From Datisca glomerata (Eukaryota; Streptophyta; Magnoliopsida; Cucurbitales; Datiscaceae): a stretch of 64,000 bases of DNA. The DNA lies in contig QANY01013766.1 in the NCBI GenBank assembly GCA_003255025.1, positions 248,001 to 312,000 of the forward strand. Reading direction: 5' to 3'. The notes under the pieces were generated by a model. The model was given only the letters and a program-made list of their open reading frames with translations. It ran no database searches and was not told where the DNA came from. A program made the translations under genes and the position numbers. Of the stretch, positions 21,917 to 33,475 are shown piece by piece; the stretch's first letter is position 1; each line of letters starts with the position of its first letter.

Positions 21917-23963
21917 TATAAATTATTGATGAATAATTTATATAAATATCTAAAAAATTTATATTCATTAATGAGACTATGATCTTGTATTAGTATGAGA
22001 GGATTAATGTTAGTAATATATTAAAGTATGGAATCTATAATGAATGGTTGCTAGTACAGTTTACTAAGCATTATGAATGTGTGACATCTAGATCTGGATT
22101 ATTGATGTGTATAGACATCTTAGTAAATGTACTTTATATAATGAGATTATATATGCTTGAGCCGATGTGAATTAATATCTTTATCATCGTGTCGTTTATT
22201 ATAAAGATTTAATAGACATCAATTCGATAATCATATGTAGATCAGTCTGAATCTTGAGTAGTCATGAACTCATATGTATGTCTACTAGATCTTTTGATTT
22301 ACTCGTTATGGTTTATTTGTAAAACATACTAGTGAATTTTGTTTTGGAGATTCGGTGATGCTGATGCTGAGAATATGATTTTGCAAGATTTTGAATCCAA
22401 GCGTTCCTAACGGATCATATATCGCTTCATGATTTTGCAAGATTTGAAATTTAAGTTTTTTTAACGGATCATATATTGTTTCACCTAAGTATTAATTCTG
22501 GAACTGAATGATTATTGAGCTCAAATTTATAATAAGATTATAAATTAGTCATTTACTAGTGGATTGATGGTATTTCAGGATCAAGAGATATTTATAGGGG
22601 TAAAACGGTAATTTTAACCAGCTCTACTATACGAACCAATAATTGGAGGGAAAAACTATATGGAAGGATTATATCAGTGGACTACATGAGAATACTCTGT
22701 AAATACATTTTATAATCACTAAGAGTTCAATTTCATATTTATAGTAGAGTAAAATGAAATTAATAAATTAGATTATTTAATTAAAAACTTAAATTAAGAA
22801 TCTGATTCATTGAAGCTTAGGATTATAGATTTATGGTTTTCAAGTCACATCTATATTACGCAGTATATGGTATGAATATTTCAGGGACATGAGAAAATGA
22901 CTAACTTGTAAATGAATTTTTATTTTGGGGAAATAATATAATTATAAGATAATTACCATATACTGCGTATATGTATAAATATAACTTTCAAAAATTTTAT
23001 ANAACATGAATCAATTAAATATATTATTTATGAATTAATAGATAATTTAGTTGATATGAATAATCAGATATGTTAATTTTGAATTAACTGATATCTAGAT
23101 ATTTATCTGATTAAAATAAATATTTAATTTATAATAATTATCATGTGTCGATCGATGATTGTGAATCATAGATCACCAATGACTTATGTAGTGCCACATG
23201 ACACTACATCAATAGGGGTGTAACACTGCAGTGCCACACGACACTGTAGTTGTGCACCGCTATATAGTGGGTCTCCACTGCATTGGACAATTTGAAATTA
23301 AAAATTAATTTTAATTACCCCTAAATATCATATACGTCATTATCTAGAAAATATACAAAATATTTTTCTAATTAGCTCAGTTCAAGGATCAACAGTTCAT
23401 CAGTTCATCAATAAAGAATTGAATTTAGAACACCGTTAGTGTCAAAGTAATTTTTCTCTGCGATTAAAAGTTAATCAAATCTCTAAAAGAATAATCATTG
23501 CGTTCTTTTAGAGAACATCTCACTAAAGCCTTACTCAGTAAATCTCTAGATCTCTTGTGTTGAGTACATCTATAGATAAAAAAAAGTGTCTTGTAATATT
23601 CTACGTACCCACACACGTCCTAGTGCATTGAGGATTGACTTGGAAGATTTTTGTATAGATCTCGGAGTGTAGTGATCATTGGAACGGTTTTGTGTGTTGG
23701 AGGATCAATCAGTTTTGTAAGGACGCTTGATATAGACTACAAGAGGTATATGATTCATAACATTGTATGTTGTAGATTTAATGTATAAATATATAATGAA
23801 TCTTGACTAATTGAAAAATAGTTTTCAATTAAAAGTTTTTATTTGGTTGTCGTGCGTTGCGCAAGTTATGTTTTATTAAAAGATTCGATCTTTATTAAAA
23901 GTATAATTTTTAAATGGCCTCGCGCCACACGCTTCCGCCGCGGACACGCCGCGATGACCAACA
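21917..23963 (+). repeat. 5' LTR of copia-4, left end missing
   Basis: It aligns with the 3' LTR from AAATTATTGaTGAATAATTT onward and ends CGCGATGACCAACA. Its U3-like part holds palindromic ACACTGCAGTG-type motifs. It contains the single ambiguous base (n) at 23002. Confidence 0.88.
22857..22969. repeat. perfect 16-bp inverted repeat in copia-4 5' LTR
   Basis: TACGCAGTATATGGTA at 22857-22872 is exactly complementary to TACCATATACTGCGTA at 22954-22969, leaving an 81-bp loop. The right arm is not present in the other LTR. Confidence 0.7.
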
Positions 23964-23964
23964 A

Positions 23965-23977
23965 GTGGTATTAAAGC
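23965..23977 (+). other. copia-4 primer-binding site
   Basis: TGGTATTAAAGCT begins two bases after the LTR end. It is a two-mismatch relative of the initiator tRNA-Met site TGGTATCAGAGC. Confidence 0.7.
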
Positions 23978-24209
23978 TGTCTATATATATTTATACCTTA
24001 AATGTTGTGTGGGTGTTCTTGCATTATTCATATAATATGAGATATGTATGTTGAATGGATGGTTATGTTTTTTGAATGTATGAAAAATAATGGATCGTTA
24101 TTTATATGGTGATTATTGGGTTGGGTTTTGTTCTTTTAGTTTTTTCTTAGATCTTGTGTAAGTCATTTTGGGGCGTAGGAATATTTATTGTAATTATTCC
24201 TAAGACACC

Positions 24210-24920
24210 TCAAGTGGAAGAGGATATGAGAAAGGTTCCCTATGCTTCTGCAGTTAGAAGTCTCATTTATGTCATGTAGTGTACGAGACCAAACATTTGT
24301 TATGCAGCGAGAATTGTCAGTAGTTATCAATCGAATCTAGGTTTGGAACACTAGATTGCAGTAAAGGAGATTCTCAAGTATCTCAGGAGAATAAAAAACT
24401 ATATGCTGGTTTATTTAGGCGGAGACCCTGAACACCACTAGATATACTAATTCTGATTTCAATCAAATAGAGATAGTCGAAAGACAACATCTGGATCAAT
24501 ATTCACCCTAGGTGGAGGAGCTGTAGTCTGGAGAAGTATTAAACAATCTAGCATTGTAGATTCCACTATGGAGGCTGAAAATATAGCGACTTGAAAAAGC
24601 TGCGAAAGAAGCGGTATAGCTCAGAAAGTTCTATACTTATATGGAAGTAGTTCCATATATGGACAAGTCACTGATCCTGTATTGTGACAACAGTGGGGCA
24701 GCAGTGAATTTTAGGGAACCGAGGAGTCACAAGAGGGGCAAGCACATAGAGAGGAAATATCATCTTGTAAGATAGGTCGCGCATCGAGGGGATGTGACTG
24801 TTATCAAGATAGCGTCAAAACAGAACCTGACTGATCCTTTTACAAAGTCACTTCCTGTGAAGTTATTTGAGGGTCATATGCGTAACATGAGATTGAGAGA
24901 AATGCCACATTTGCTGTAGG
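24210..24920 (+). pseudogene. copia-4 RNase H remnant
   Basis: Read across stops: VEEDMRKVPYASAV, then VKEILKYLRRIKNYMLVYLG, SLILYCDNSGAAVNFREPRS, HKRGKHIERKYHLVR and TDPFTKSLPVKLFEGHMRNM. This is the C-terminal end of a copia polyprotein. Everything from gag to reverse transcriptase is deleted between about 24180 and here. Confidence 0.88.
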
Positions 24921-24933
24921 ATAAGTGGGAGAT

Positions 24934-27123
24934 TGTTGGGGGTTATACCCTTAAAGCATGTGTATTGACATTTTGATATAAAATTTAATAGGGATTACAT
25001 TTTTCTTATATTTTTCTTTTAAATTATTGTTGAATAATTTATATAAATATCTTAAAATTTCATATTCATTAATGAGACTATGATCTTGTATTAGTACGAG
25101 AGAATTAAGATCATAGATAATGAATAAAATTGACAGTAACATATTAAAGTTTGTAATCTTTAGTGAATGGTTGATAGTACGATTCACTAAACATTATGAA
25201 TGCAATCATTGATGTGTAAAGACATATTAGTGAATGTACTTTATATAATGAAATTATATATGACTGGACCAATGTGAATTAATATCTTTATCAACGTGTC
25301 GTTTATCATAATAATTTAATGCACATCAATTCAATGATCATGTATAGATCATTCTGAATCCTAAGTAGTCATGAGCTCCTATGCATGTCTATTAGGTCTT
25401 TTGATTCACTCGTTAAGATTTGTTTGTAAAACATGCTAGTGACTTTTGTTTCAGAGATTCAGTGATGTGGATGGCTGAGATAATGATCTTGCAAGATTTG
25501 GAATCCAAGCTTTCCTAACGGATCGTATATTGGTTCCCTTAAGTGTTAATTCTGGAACTGAATAGTTCTTGAGCACAAATTTATAATAAAATGATAAATT
25601 AGTCATTCACTAGTGGATTAATGCTACTTAAGGATCAAGAGATATTAGGAGAGGTAAAACGGTAATTTTTACTATCTTTAATTTACGAACCAATAATTGG
25701 AGGAAAGAACTAGATGAAATGATTATATCAGTGGACTACATAAGTATACTCTGTAAATACATTCTATAATCACTAAGAGTACAATTTCACATGTATAGTG
25801 GAGTAATAATAGAATTAATAAATAGATTATTTAATTAAAGAGTTTAATTAATAATCTAGTTTATTGAAACTTATGATTATATGTCCATGGTCCCCAAATC
25901 ACATCTATACTACACAGTTTAGGGTGTGAATATTTCAAGTACATAATTATGAGATAATTATATGTGATTAATTAATTAAGAATTAATTAATCAAATTATT
26001 ATATATAAATATAAATTTCAGAAATTATACATATATAAATAATTATCAATTATTTTTCCAATTATCTATAAGTGAAACATAATATATAATTTATTAAATT
26101 AGATAATTAAATTATTAATAGATAATAATTTGAATCAATTAAATCTGTTGTTTGATAAAATATAGATAATTTAGTTGATAGGGTAACCATATATGTTAAT
26201 TTTGAATTAACTGATATCCTAGATATTTTTCTGATTAAAATAAATATTTAATTTACAGTAATTACCACGTAACGATTAATGTTGAGAATCATAGATCACC
26301 ATGGACTGTTGTAGTGTCATGTGACACTACAACAGTAGGCGTGTAACACTGCAGTGTCGTGTGGCGTAACACACAGTGTCCTAAGACACTGTGATAGTTT
26401 ACGCGAACTACACTGCGGCGTGGCACTTCAGTTATGCACCGTTATGCAGCGGGTCCCACTGTATTGTGTAATTTGAAAATAAATATTAATTTTTAATTAT
26501 CCTTAAGTATCTAATATGCCATTATCTAAAAAATATACATATATTTTTCTAATTCATGAGTTTATTCAATCAAGAATTGAATTGAGAACACGGTTAGTGT
26601 CAGACTAATTTTTCTCTACGATTAAAACTTAATTAAATCTGTAAGAGAATAATCATCGTGTTCTTTTAGGGGAATTCTCTCACTAAAGTCATTTTCAGTA
26701 AATCTCTAGATCTCATGTGTTGAGTACATCCAGAGACAGAAAAAATGTCTTGTAATATTCTACGTGCCCACACAAGTCCTAGTGTGTTGAGAAGTGACTT
26801 GAAAGATCTTGGTGTGGATCTAGGAGTCTACTGATAATTGGAATGATTTTGTGGGACAAATGATTGATCGGTTTTTCAAGGATGCTTGATATAGACTATA
26901 AGAGGTATATGATTCCTAACATTGTATGTTGTAAATTTAATGTATAAATATATAATGAATCTTGACTGATTGAAAAATAGTTTTTAATAAAAAATTTTAT
27001 TTGGCTATCGTGGTGTTGCACAAGTTTTGTTTTATTAAAAGATTCTATCTTTATTAAAAGTTTAATTTTTTATTTGGCCTCGCGCCATACACTTCCACCG
27101 CGCACGCGCCGCGATGACCAACA
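24934..27123 (+). repeat. 3' LTR of copia-4
   Basis: It starts TGTTGGGGGTTATACCC after the polypurine tract AAGTGGGAGAT and ends GATGACCAACA. It is the most complete copy of this LTR family in the window (2,190 bp). Confidence 0.9.
26308..26402. promoter_or_regulatory. cluster of palindromes in the copia-4 LTR
   Basis: GTTGTAGTGTCA-TG-TGACACTACAAC (26308-26333) is a 12-bp-arm palindrome. ACACTGCAGTGT and CACAGTGTC-CTAA-GACACTGTG follow within 70 bp. Related motifs occur at the same place in the 5' LTR (23190-23260) and in the inverted LTR near 62985-63030. The position in the upstream half of the LTR suggests promoter or enhancer sites, but no factor is identified. Confidence 0.45.
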
Positions 27124-27124
27124 T

Positions 27125-27259
27125 TTACCGTTTTAGCCCATTGCACTATCTGGAAGCCTCATTCTAAGTTTTCTCTATAATTTTATTTCTATGTATTCTG
27201 TATATTTTCTGTGTGTTACATTGTTATTGTCAGTAAGACATATCATCCATTTTCTTAGA
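27125..27259 (+). repeat. copia-3 middle LTR, right part
   Basis: It matches 32240-32370 (TTTTAGCCCATTGCACTA, GTTTTCTCTATAATTTTATT) and resumes the LTR interrupted at 21916. Its end (TTTTCTTAGA) precedes the second internal region. No standard tRNA-Met primer site is obvious after it. Confidence 0.85.
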
Positions 27260-27407
27260 ATCTAAGACAATAACTTTTTCATTTCAGTTTTGTGAAATTA
27301 TTTTCTGAGGTATAACCTTCGCCACGACATTAGTGGCTTAGCTCCCCTCGCTTCCTACAGGCTTCTTTTATAGAGAGTGATTAAGGGGGCAGTATGGAAG
27401 ATTGGTG

Positions 27408-28270
27408 ATGGTAAGTCCTAGTAACGTAAGTACTACCTCTATATCTACTGTGAGTCCTCATATCTGCCATAAAGAGAAACCAGAAAAGTTTGATGGAAAT
27501 AACATCAAAAGATGGCAATAGAAAATATTGTTCTATCTTACAACGTTGAACCTTGTCAAATTTCTAAATGAGGAGTCTCCTGTCTTGAAGGAAGGAGAGA
27601 AAGATAGAATTGTGTTTACCGTTGTTGATGCATGGAAGAATGCAAATTTTTTATGTCGTAACTACATCCTTAAAGGATTGGATAATCGCCTATATAATGT
27701 CTATAGTCCAATCAAGTCTGCAAAGGAATTATGAGAATCCTTGGATAAGAAGTATAGGACAGAAGACACTGGAACTAAAAAGTTCATTGTAGCACCTTTT
27801 CTGGAATAAAAGATGAAAGATTCTTTGTCGGTGATGAGTCAACTCCAAGAGTTGCAGATCCTTATCCATGATGTTCATGCTAAAGGTATGGCAATAACTT
27901 AATCATTCCAAGTTGCTGCGATAATTGAAAAAATTCCACCTTCTTCGAAAGAATTCAAAAACTACCTTAAACTTAAAAGGAAGGTAATGAACATAGAGGA
28001 CTTAGTTGTGAGGCTGAGGATTGAATAACAAGATGAATGAGAAAGCCACCGACATGTCTTTTGATGCAAAGGCTAATGTGGTGGAGGAAAACATACCCAA
28101 TCAGAAACTTGTTATGAAGAACAAAGGAAAGAAACAATTTGCACAAAAAAGAAAGATCTTTAAGAAGATTAAAGAAAACTATTAGACTTGTAGGAAACTA
28201 GGACATAAAGCCGTGGAGTGTCACAAAGGAACGACGATGGGAAAGAAGCCTAATGCACAAGAAATGTGAT
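27408..28270 (+). pseudogene. copia-3 gag
   Basis: The ATG at 27408 opens MVSPSNVSTTSISTVSPHIC, followed by EKPEKFDGNNIKRWQ and, after a stop, FYLTTLNLVKFLNEESPVLK, DAWKNANFLCRNYILKGLDN and SKEFKNYLKLKRK (UBN2-type gag). Near 28190 the zinc knuckle reads TCRKLGHKAVECH with the first Cys replaced by a stop. At least four stops are present. Confidence 0.85.
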
Positions 28271-28314
28271 TTAAATAGATGAGAACTTTTTAGTAATAGT
28301 TACTAAAGTGAATC

Positions 28315-29275
28315 TTGTCTGTAATAATTTAGATTGGTGGCTAGATACTGGAGCAACCAAGCCTATATGTGCTATCTAGAACAGTTTTACTAACTACAAG
28401 AAGGCTGAAGATGGAGAGAGTTGTTTATGGGTAACTCGTCTACCTCTGCAATACATGGCAAGGGCAAAGTGGTGCTTAAGTTTACATCTGAGAAAGTTCT
28501 AAGTTTGAATGATGTACTTCATATTCATGAGATTAGGAAGAATTTAATTTCTGGTTCTTTGTTCATTAAGAAAAGTTTCAAGATTGTTTTGAGTCTGAGA
28601 AATGTGTTGCGACTAAAGGGGGTGCGTTTGTAAGAAAGGGATACCTAGCTGATGGTTTGTTTAAGATGAATGTTTCTGTTGACTTTATGAATAATAATAA
28701 TAATGCTTCTATTAGTTATATGATTGAGTTATTTAATGTTTGGCATGATAGATTAGGTCATGTGAATTATAGAGCTTTACAAAAATTGGTAAAAATAGGA
28801 TCATTGCCTAACATTAATTTTGATCATATGTATAAGTGTGAAACATGTATTGAGGCTAAATTTTCTAGACCACCTTTTCATTCTATTGATAGCAGAAAAA
28901 CAGAATCTTTAGAATTGATTCATTCTAACATTTGTGACTTAAAAATGGTACAATCTAGAGCTGGTAAGAAATGCTTTATAACTTTCATTGATGATTGTAC
29001 TAGATATTGTTATGTTTACTTGCTTAGAAGTAAAGATGAATCTTTAAGCATGTTTATAGTTTAGAAGAATGAAGTTGAGAATCAACTAGAAAAGAAACTC
29101 AAAGTTTTGAGAAGTGATAGAGGTGGAGAGGATGAGTCTCAAAACTTAGCTGATTTTTGTGCCCAACGTGATATTATTCACCAAGTAACAGCACATTACA
29201 CTCCTCAACAATATGAAGTAGCTGAGAGGAAGAACATAACTTTAAAAGAGATTATGGTACCATGCTAATTAGCTC
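28315..29275 (+). pseudogene. copia-3 protease and integrase
   Basis: Protease: DWWLDTGATKPICAI near 28330, with an intact DTGA active site. Pre-integrase zinc site: FNVWHDRLGHVNYRALQKLV and CETCIEAKFSRPPFHS (28657-29064). Integrase core: FITFIDDCTRYCYVYLLRSK, LRSDRGGED and YEVAERKN hold the D-D-E positions, although the frame is broken by a stop at 29062. This is the best preserved enzyme module of the locus. Confidence 0.88.
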
Positions 29276-29389
29276 TGGAGTACCACAAAATTTGTGAGGG
29301 GAAGAAGCTTTGCTTTTGAAAAACTATACTCTTAATTGAATACCCTATAAAAGAACTAACAAGACCCTTTAGGAGTTATGGAAAGGAAA

Positions 29390-30485
29390 ATTACCGTCTT
29401 ATAAATTCTTAAAAGTGTGGGGATGTCTAGCAAATGTGTCTCTTCCAACTCCAAAAAGAACAATGCTAGGGCCAAAGACCATACAGTGTATCTTTATCGA
29501 TTATGCACATAATAGTAGTGCATTTCATTTTCTTGTGCGTAAATACAATAACAGTGAGGTGCATGCAAATACTATCATTGAGTCACGTGGTGCTATATTT
29601 TTTGAAGATACATTTCCATGTAGCCCTACCCACAAGTCTAGTACAATGACTACATCTATTAGTGTGAAAGATGAGTCATTAAATGATAAGAGTGATAAAG
29701 AAGATGTGCCTAGACGCAGTGACAGAGCAAGAACTGAAAAATCATTTGGTCTGGATTTTTGATGTACATTTTAAGAATGAGCCTCTAACTTTTAAGGAGA
29801 CCATGTCTACACCGGAAGCTCCCTTTTAGATTGAAGCAGTCAATAGTGAAATTGAATCTATTATGAGTAATCATACTTGAGAATTGGTAGATCTTCCACT
29901 AGGCAACAAACAAATAGGTTGCAAATAGATTTTCAAGAGAAAATTGAAAGCAAATGGTTTCATAGATAAGTATAAAGCCAGACTTGTAGCTAAAGGTTAC
30001 AAACAAAAAGAAGGTCTGGAGTACTTCGATATATATATTCACCAGTATCAAGAATAACTTCAATTCGATTTTTAATAGTGATTGTAGCATTGCAAAAGCT
30101 AGAGATACATCAAATGGATGTAAGAACAACATTCTTAAATGATGAATTAGAAGAAGAAATTTATATGGAACAACCAAAAGAGTTTGTAGCGTCTGGATAT
30201 GAAAAAATGGGGTGTGAACTTGTTAAGTCATTATATGGACTTAAACAAGCTTCCAAGCAGTGGCACGAGAAGTTTTATAAGGTTTTGATTTCCAATGGAT
30301 TCAAAATCAATGAGTGTGACAAGTGTGTCTACGTGAAGAGTTTAGATGAGGCATATGTTCTAGTATGTTTATATGTGGATGACATGCTAATAAAGAGATT
30401 TAGTCAATATAAATATAAATTTACTCCAACACCATATGATGCCAAATCTACATTGAAGAAGAATGTTGGAGAGAGTGTCTCATAA
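29390..30485 (+). pseudogene. copia-3 integrase C-terminus and reverse transcriptase
   Basis: The 29415-29762 frame holds the post-integrase region (VWGCLANVSLPTPKRTMLGP, DVPRRSDRARTEKSFGLDF). Reverse transcriptase follows: YKARLVAKGYKQKEGLEYFD (29970-30030), LEIHQMDVRTTFLNDELEEE, KSLYGLKQASKQWHEKFYKV and VCLYVDDMLI with catalytic YVDD (30078-30390). Directly after DDMLI the sequence jumps to KRFSQYKYKF, skipping about 60 residues that the first copy retains. Confidence 0.88.
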
Positions 30486-30555
30486 TTAGAGTACTCACGA
30501 ACAATTGGTTGTCTCATGTCTCATAATTAGAGTACTCACGAACAAATGGTTATCT
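30479..30555 (+). repeat. tandem duplication of about 41 bp inside RNase H
   Basis: TCTCATAATTAGAGTACTCA followed by CGAACAA.TGGTT.TCTCATG occurs twice back to back. The first internal region has a single copy, so this is a local duplication that also shifts the frame. Confidence 0.85.
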
Positions 30556-30556
30556 C

Positions 30557-31195
30557 ATGTATATAACCAATTGTATGAGATCAAACATTGTTTATTCTGT
30601 CAGTCGGTATACATGTAACCCAGGAATTGATCACTGGAATGCTTTACTCAGAGTCCTAAGGTACTTGAGGTACACTTTAAACTATGGGTTACATTACACC
30701 ATGTACCCCGCTGTAATCGAAGGTTGCAGCGATGCAAATTGGATCTCAGATTCTGAGGAATCAAAGTCCACAAGTGGATATGTTTTTACACTTGGTGGAG
30801 GGGCAGTGTCTTGGAAATCATCTAAATAGACATACATAGCTCGATTAACTATGTAATCAGAGTTCATTGCTTTAGATAAAGCATGAGAAGTTGAATGGAT
30901 AAGAAATTTTTTAGAGGATATTTTGATATGGCCGAAGCCAGTGACAACCATATGTATACACTGCAATTGCCAAGCTGCAATAACTAAGGCACACAAGGAA
31001 TATAATGGTAAGTCACATCACATACGTTTACGACACAATACCGTTAAACATTTGCTCTCTACATGACTTATATTTGTTGATTTTGTGAGAACTACAATAA
31101 ACTTGGCGAATTCGTTCACCAAAGGATTATCTAGAGAGCAAGTTAAGAAAACGTCGAGGGGGATGGGGCTTAGGCCTTTATCAATGAGTTAGCTC
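30557..31195 (+). pseudogene. copia-3 RNase H
   Basis: Motifs: [83 protein letters not shown] and NSFTKGLSREQVKKTSRGMG. Stops follow SSK and occur again downstream. Confidence 0.88.
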
Positions 31196-31718
31196 AATGA
31201 AAATCTAACCTAGCAATTGAAGATCACATAGACTATGTTCAATAAGAAAACTAGTTGCAATTAACTCACCAAGAGCACCTAAGGAGAAATTAACTCCTAC
31301 CCATTCCTAAAACGTAGTAGGAGCTCCCTATAGAGAATAGAAAGGTTAAACATAGCTTTTATTGACACTTATAGCTTGTAACAAGTAGGAGTATGACATG
31401 ATACTCTTGATAAGTGATCACTTACATGAGTGAGGAGTGAGACCGCTTCTAAGAGGTTTAATCAGGAATTCTTCCTGGCCAAAAGGAACACAACCGCTAG
31501 AACAAAATGTGTTAATTAGTGAGCTTTGTAAGTGTTATTGTTAAGGATTACATCAACGGTTGATGAATTCAAGACATCAAGTCACTTTTCAACCACGTAA
31601 TTCTAGTAGTCTTTTACTAAGGTTGGTTCAAAGCCAAAAGCTACCACACCCGATTCGGTATCATTTATGTTGTGCTCAGATGAAAATTGCCTTTTGATTA
31701 TCCATTAATATAGGGGAA

Positions 31719-32370
31719 TGTTATATTTGTTATGTTGTGAATGTACATATGTTGGTTATTAGCTTTTTGGTAAAATGTTTAGGTGGAACCTTGAGGTCAT
31801 AGGTTCAAAATCAAGCCTGGTCATAAAAATATTTAAGGGTCTTTAATAGGGCCTCGGGCCTCTTGGGCTTGATTTTCCTAGACCGGCCTATTTTTTATTT
31901 CATTTTTCAAATATCTTCAAGAGGTGTCTAACATGGAGGTGCCTTTGAAGAGGTACCATGTAGGCAGTTTTACAACTGCTGCTTATGACTGTTCTGGACA
32001 GTCACAAGTCGAACATTTGTGACAATTTAGACAGTCACAATGATTTCTATATAAGAGATTTTCGTGGGTGGTATTGGGGTTAGAAAGATTTTCGATTGAT
32101 CAAGAACAAATATTTGAAATATAAACACTTTCTGGTTCGTCAAGGGAGATAATATTATTGTACTGCTTACTTCCTCCAAGAGACTATCGATCCTAAAGAC
32201 AGACGTGTAAAACTGTGAGTGCCATCTATAGGGACGTTATTGTTTTAGCCCATTGCACTACTTGCAAGCTTCGGTCTGAGTTTTCTCTGTAATTTTATTT
32301 CTCTGTATTCTGTACATTTTCTTTGTATTACATTGTTATTGTTAATAAAGTATATATTCATTTTCTTACA
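31719..32370 (+). repeat. copia-3 last LTR (complete, 652 bp)
   Basis: It starts TGTTATATTTGTTATG after the polypurine tract ATAGGGGAA and ends TTTTCTTACA, followed by the CATAG target duplication. It is the reference copy for the other two LTR pieces. Confidence 0.9.
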
Positions 32371-32375
32371 CATAG
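32371..32375 (+). repeat. 5-bp target duplication, right (CATAG)
   Basis: Direct repeat of 19657-19661, immediately after the terminal CA of the last LTR. Confidence 0.8.
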
Positions 32376-32605
32376 TGTCAATGATATAGTTTGGGTTGAT
32401 TTCTGTGCTACCGAATTTTTTTCTCCAAGCTGCTACTGAAATTAGCAAGAATCGATATTGCATAATTTTTCTTACTTCATTATTATATGTTTAGATGAGA
32501 GCTAGCTGATGAGAATGCTACGAAGGTGCATGTCATGGTATGTCAGTCTAATTGAAAATATGTCTTGGTATGAAGTTAAACAACTTTTATTTTTTTTGGC
32601 ATGTC

Positions 32606-32905
32606 AATAGAGTGAGAAAAAAGTTTGAATTATATTAAACGATCCTAGCATGTAGTGCAAAAAAATAAAATACAATTTAAACATTAAATATTTTAATTAC
32701 ATTGAAACGTGAACGCCCACCAAATCAATACTTTTATTAAACTTTAAAAAAAACTTCCATTAATTTTTCAAATATAGCTACTTAAAGGTTGAATTTTCTT
32801 AAACAATCCTAGCATGTACTGCAGAAAATAACATACAATTTCATTATTAAATAGTCAATGAATGAGAGGCGAACGCCCACCAAATCATTGCTTTTCTATT
32901 CTTCA
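32606..32905 (+). repeat. diverged direct duplication of about 130 bp
   Basis: 32606-32743 and 32775-32905 share TTAAAC.ATCCTAGCATGTA, TGCA.AAAATAA and CGCCCACCAAATCA in the same order, with scattered differences. Nothing else is recognised between 32376 and 33074. Confidence 0.65.
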
Positions 32906-33368
32906 AAGGGAAAATAAATGAATGAGTAGCATTAGTGTTGAATTCCATTATACTCCTGATTAAAATAATTACTTGAAGCGTGTGTTTAGTGTCCCACATC
33001 AATACTTTGATAACTTAGCTATAGTATTTCAGTGTTGTACATGTCAATAAATGTTAAATCCTTTTGTTGGGATGTGTCACTACTACAAAAAGGGGTTTTA
33101 ATGACAACATAATATTGATTTTTATGACAGGTACCTTAAACCTGCATTAAAAAATAAGCGCTGAAGTGGTTTGTTATAGCTAATATGATAGCTTTTATAT
33201 AATTTGTCATAATATGTTCATCTACTATGATAGATAATTCTAAAATATGTCAAAATATTTTTTTATTAGATTATTTTTTACAATCTCATATTACCTTTAT
33301 TTACAAAAATGTCATGTTATAATCTTAATCTCTCTCCCTCAACTCCATCGAGCCTCCTCTCAACTTCA

Positions 33369-33379
33369 TCTCCCTCGAA

Positions 33380-33423
<44 letters not shown>

Positions 33424-33475
33424 TCTCCCTCTCTCTCTCTCCCTCTCTCTCCCTCTCTCTCTCTTCCATCGTCAT
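33369..33475 (+). repeat. (CT)n microsatellite
   Basis: An almost pure CT tract with CCCT interruptions. It produces meaningless Ser/Leu and Leu/Ser open frames in all plus-strand registers. Confidence 0.95.

Larger units (their letters stand above)
21917..27123 (+). mobile_element. Ty1/copia element with 2-kb LTRs nested in the copia-3 middle LTR (copia-4)
   Basis: Two direct repeats of 2.0-2.2 kb (21917-23963 and 24934-27123) enclose only about 970 bp. A primer-binding site follows the first and a polypurine tract precedes the second. Host LTR sequence resumes at 27125. The left LTR lacks about the first 90 bp of the right LTR, and about 50 bp of the host LTR is also missing, which suggests a deletion across the left junction. 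Gag, integrase and reverse transcriptase are absent; only RNase H remains, so the element is non-autonomous. Confidence 0.88.
19662..32370 (+). mobile_element. Ty1/copia locus with three LTRs (copia-3), carrying a nested element
   Basis: LTR pieces of one family (start TGTTATATTT.TTATGTTGTG) occur at 19662, 21438 and 31719. Between them are two internal regions of the same element type: a short one (19793-21437) and a long one (about 27260-31718). One pair of 5-bp duplications (CATAG) brackets the whole locus, so it probably began as one insertion and later gained a shared-LTR tandem structure. The middle LTR is split by another element at 21917-27123. Confidence 0.85.

Noticed and set aside
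19662..32370. Two independent, adjacent copia insertions
   Set aside because: They share one middle LTR, and only the outermost ends carry the CATAG duplication, which fits one rearranged insertion better.
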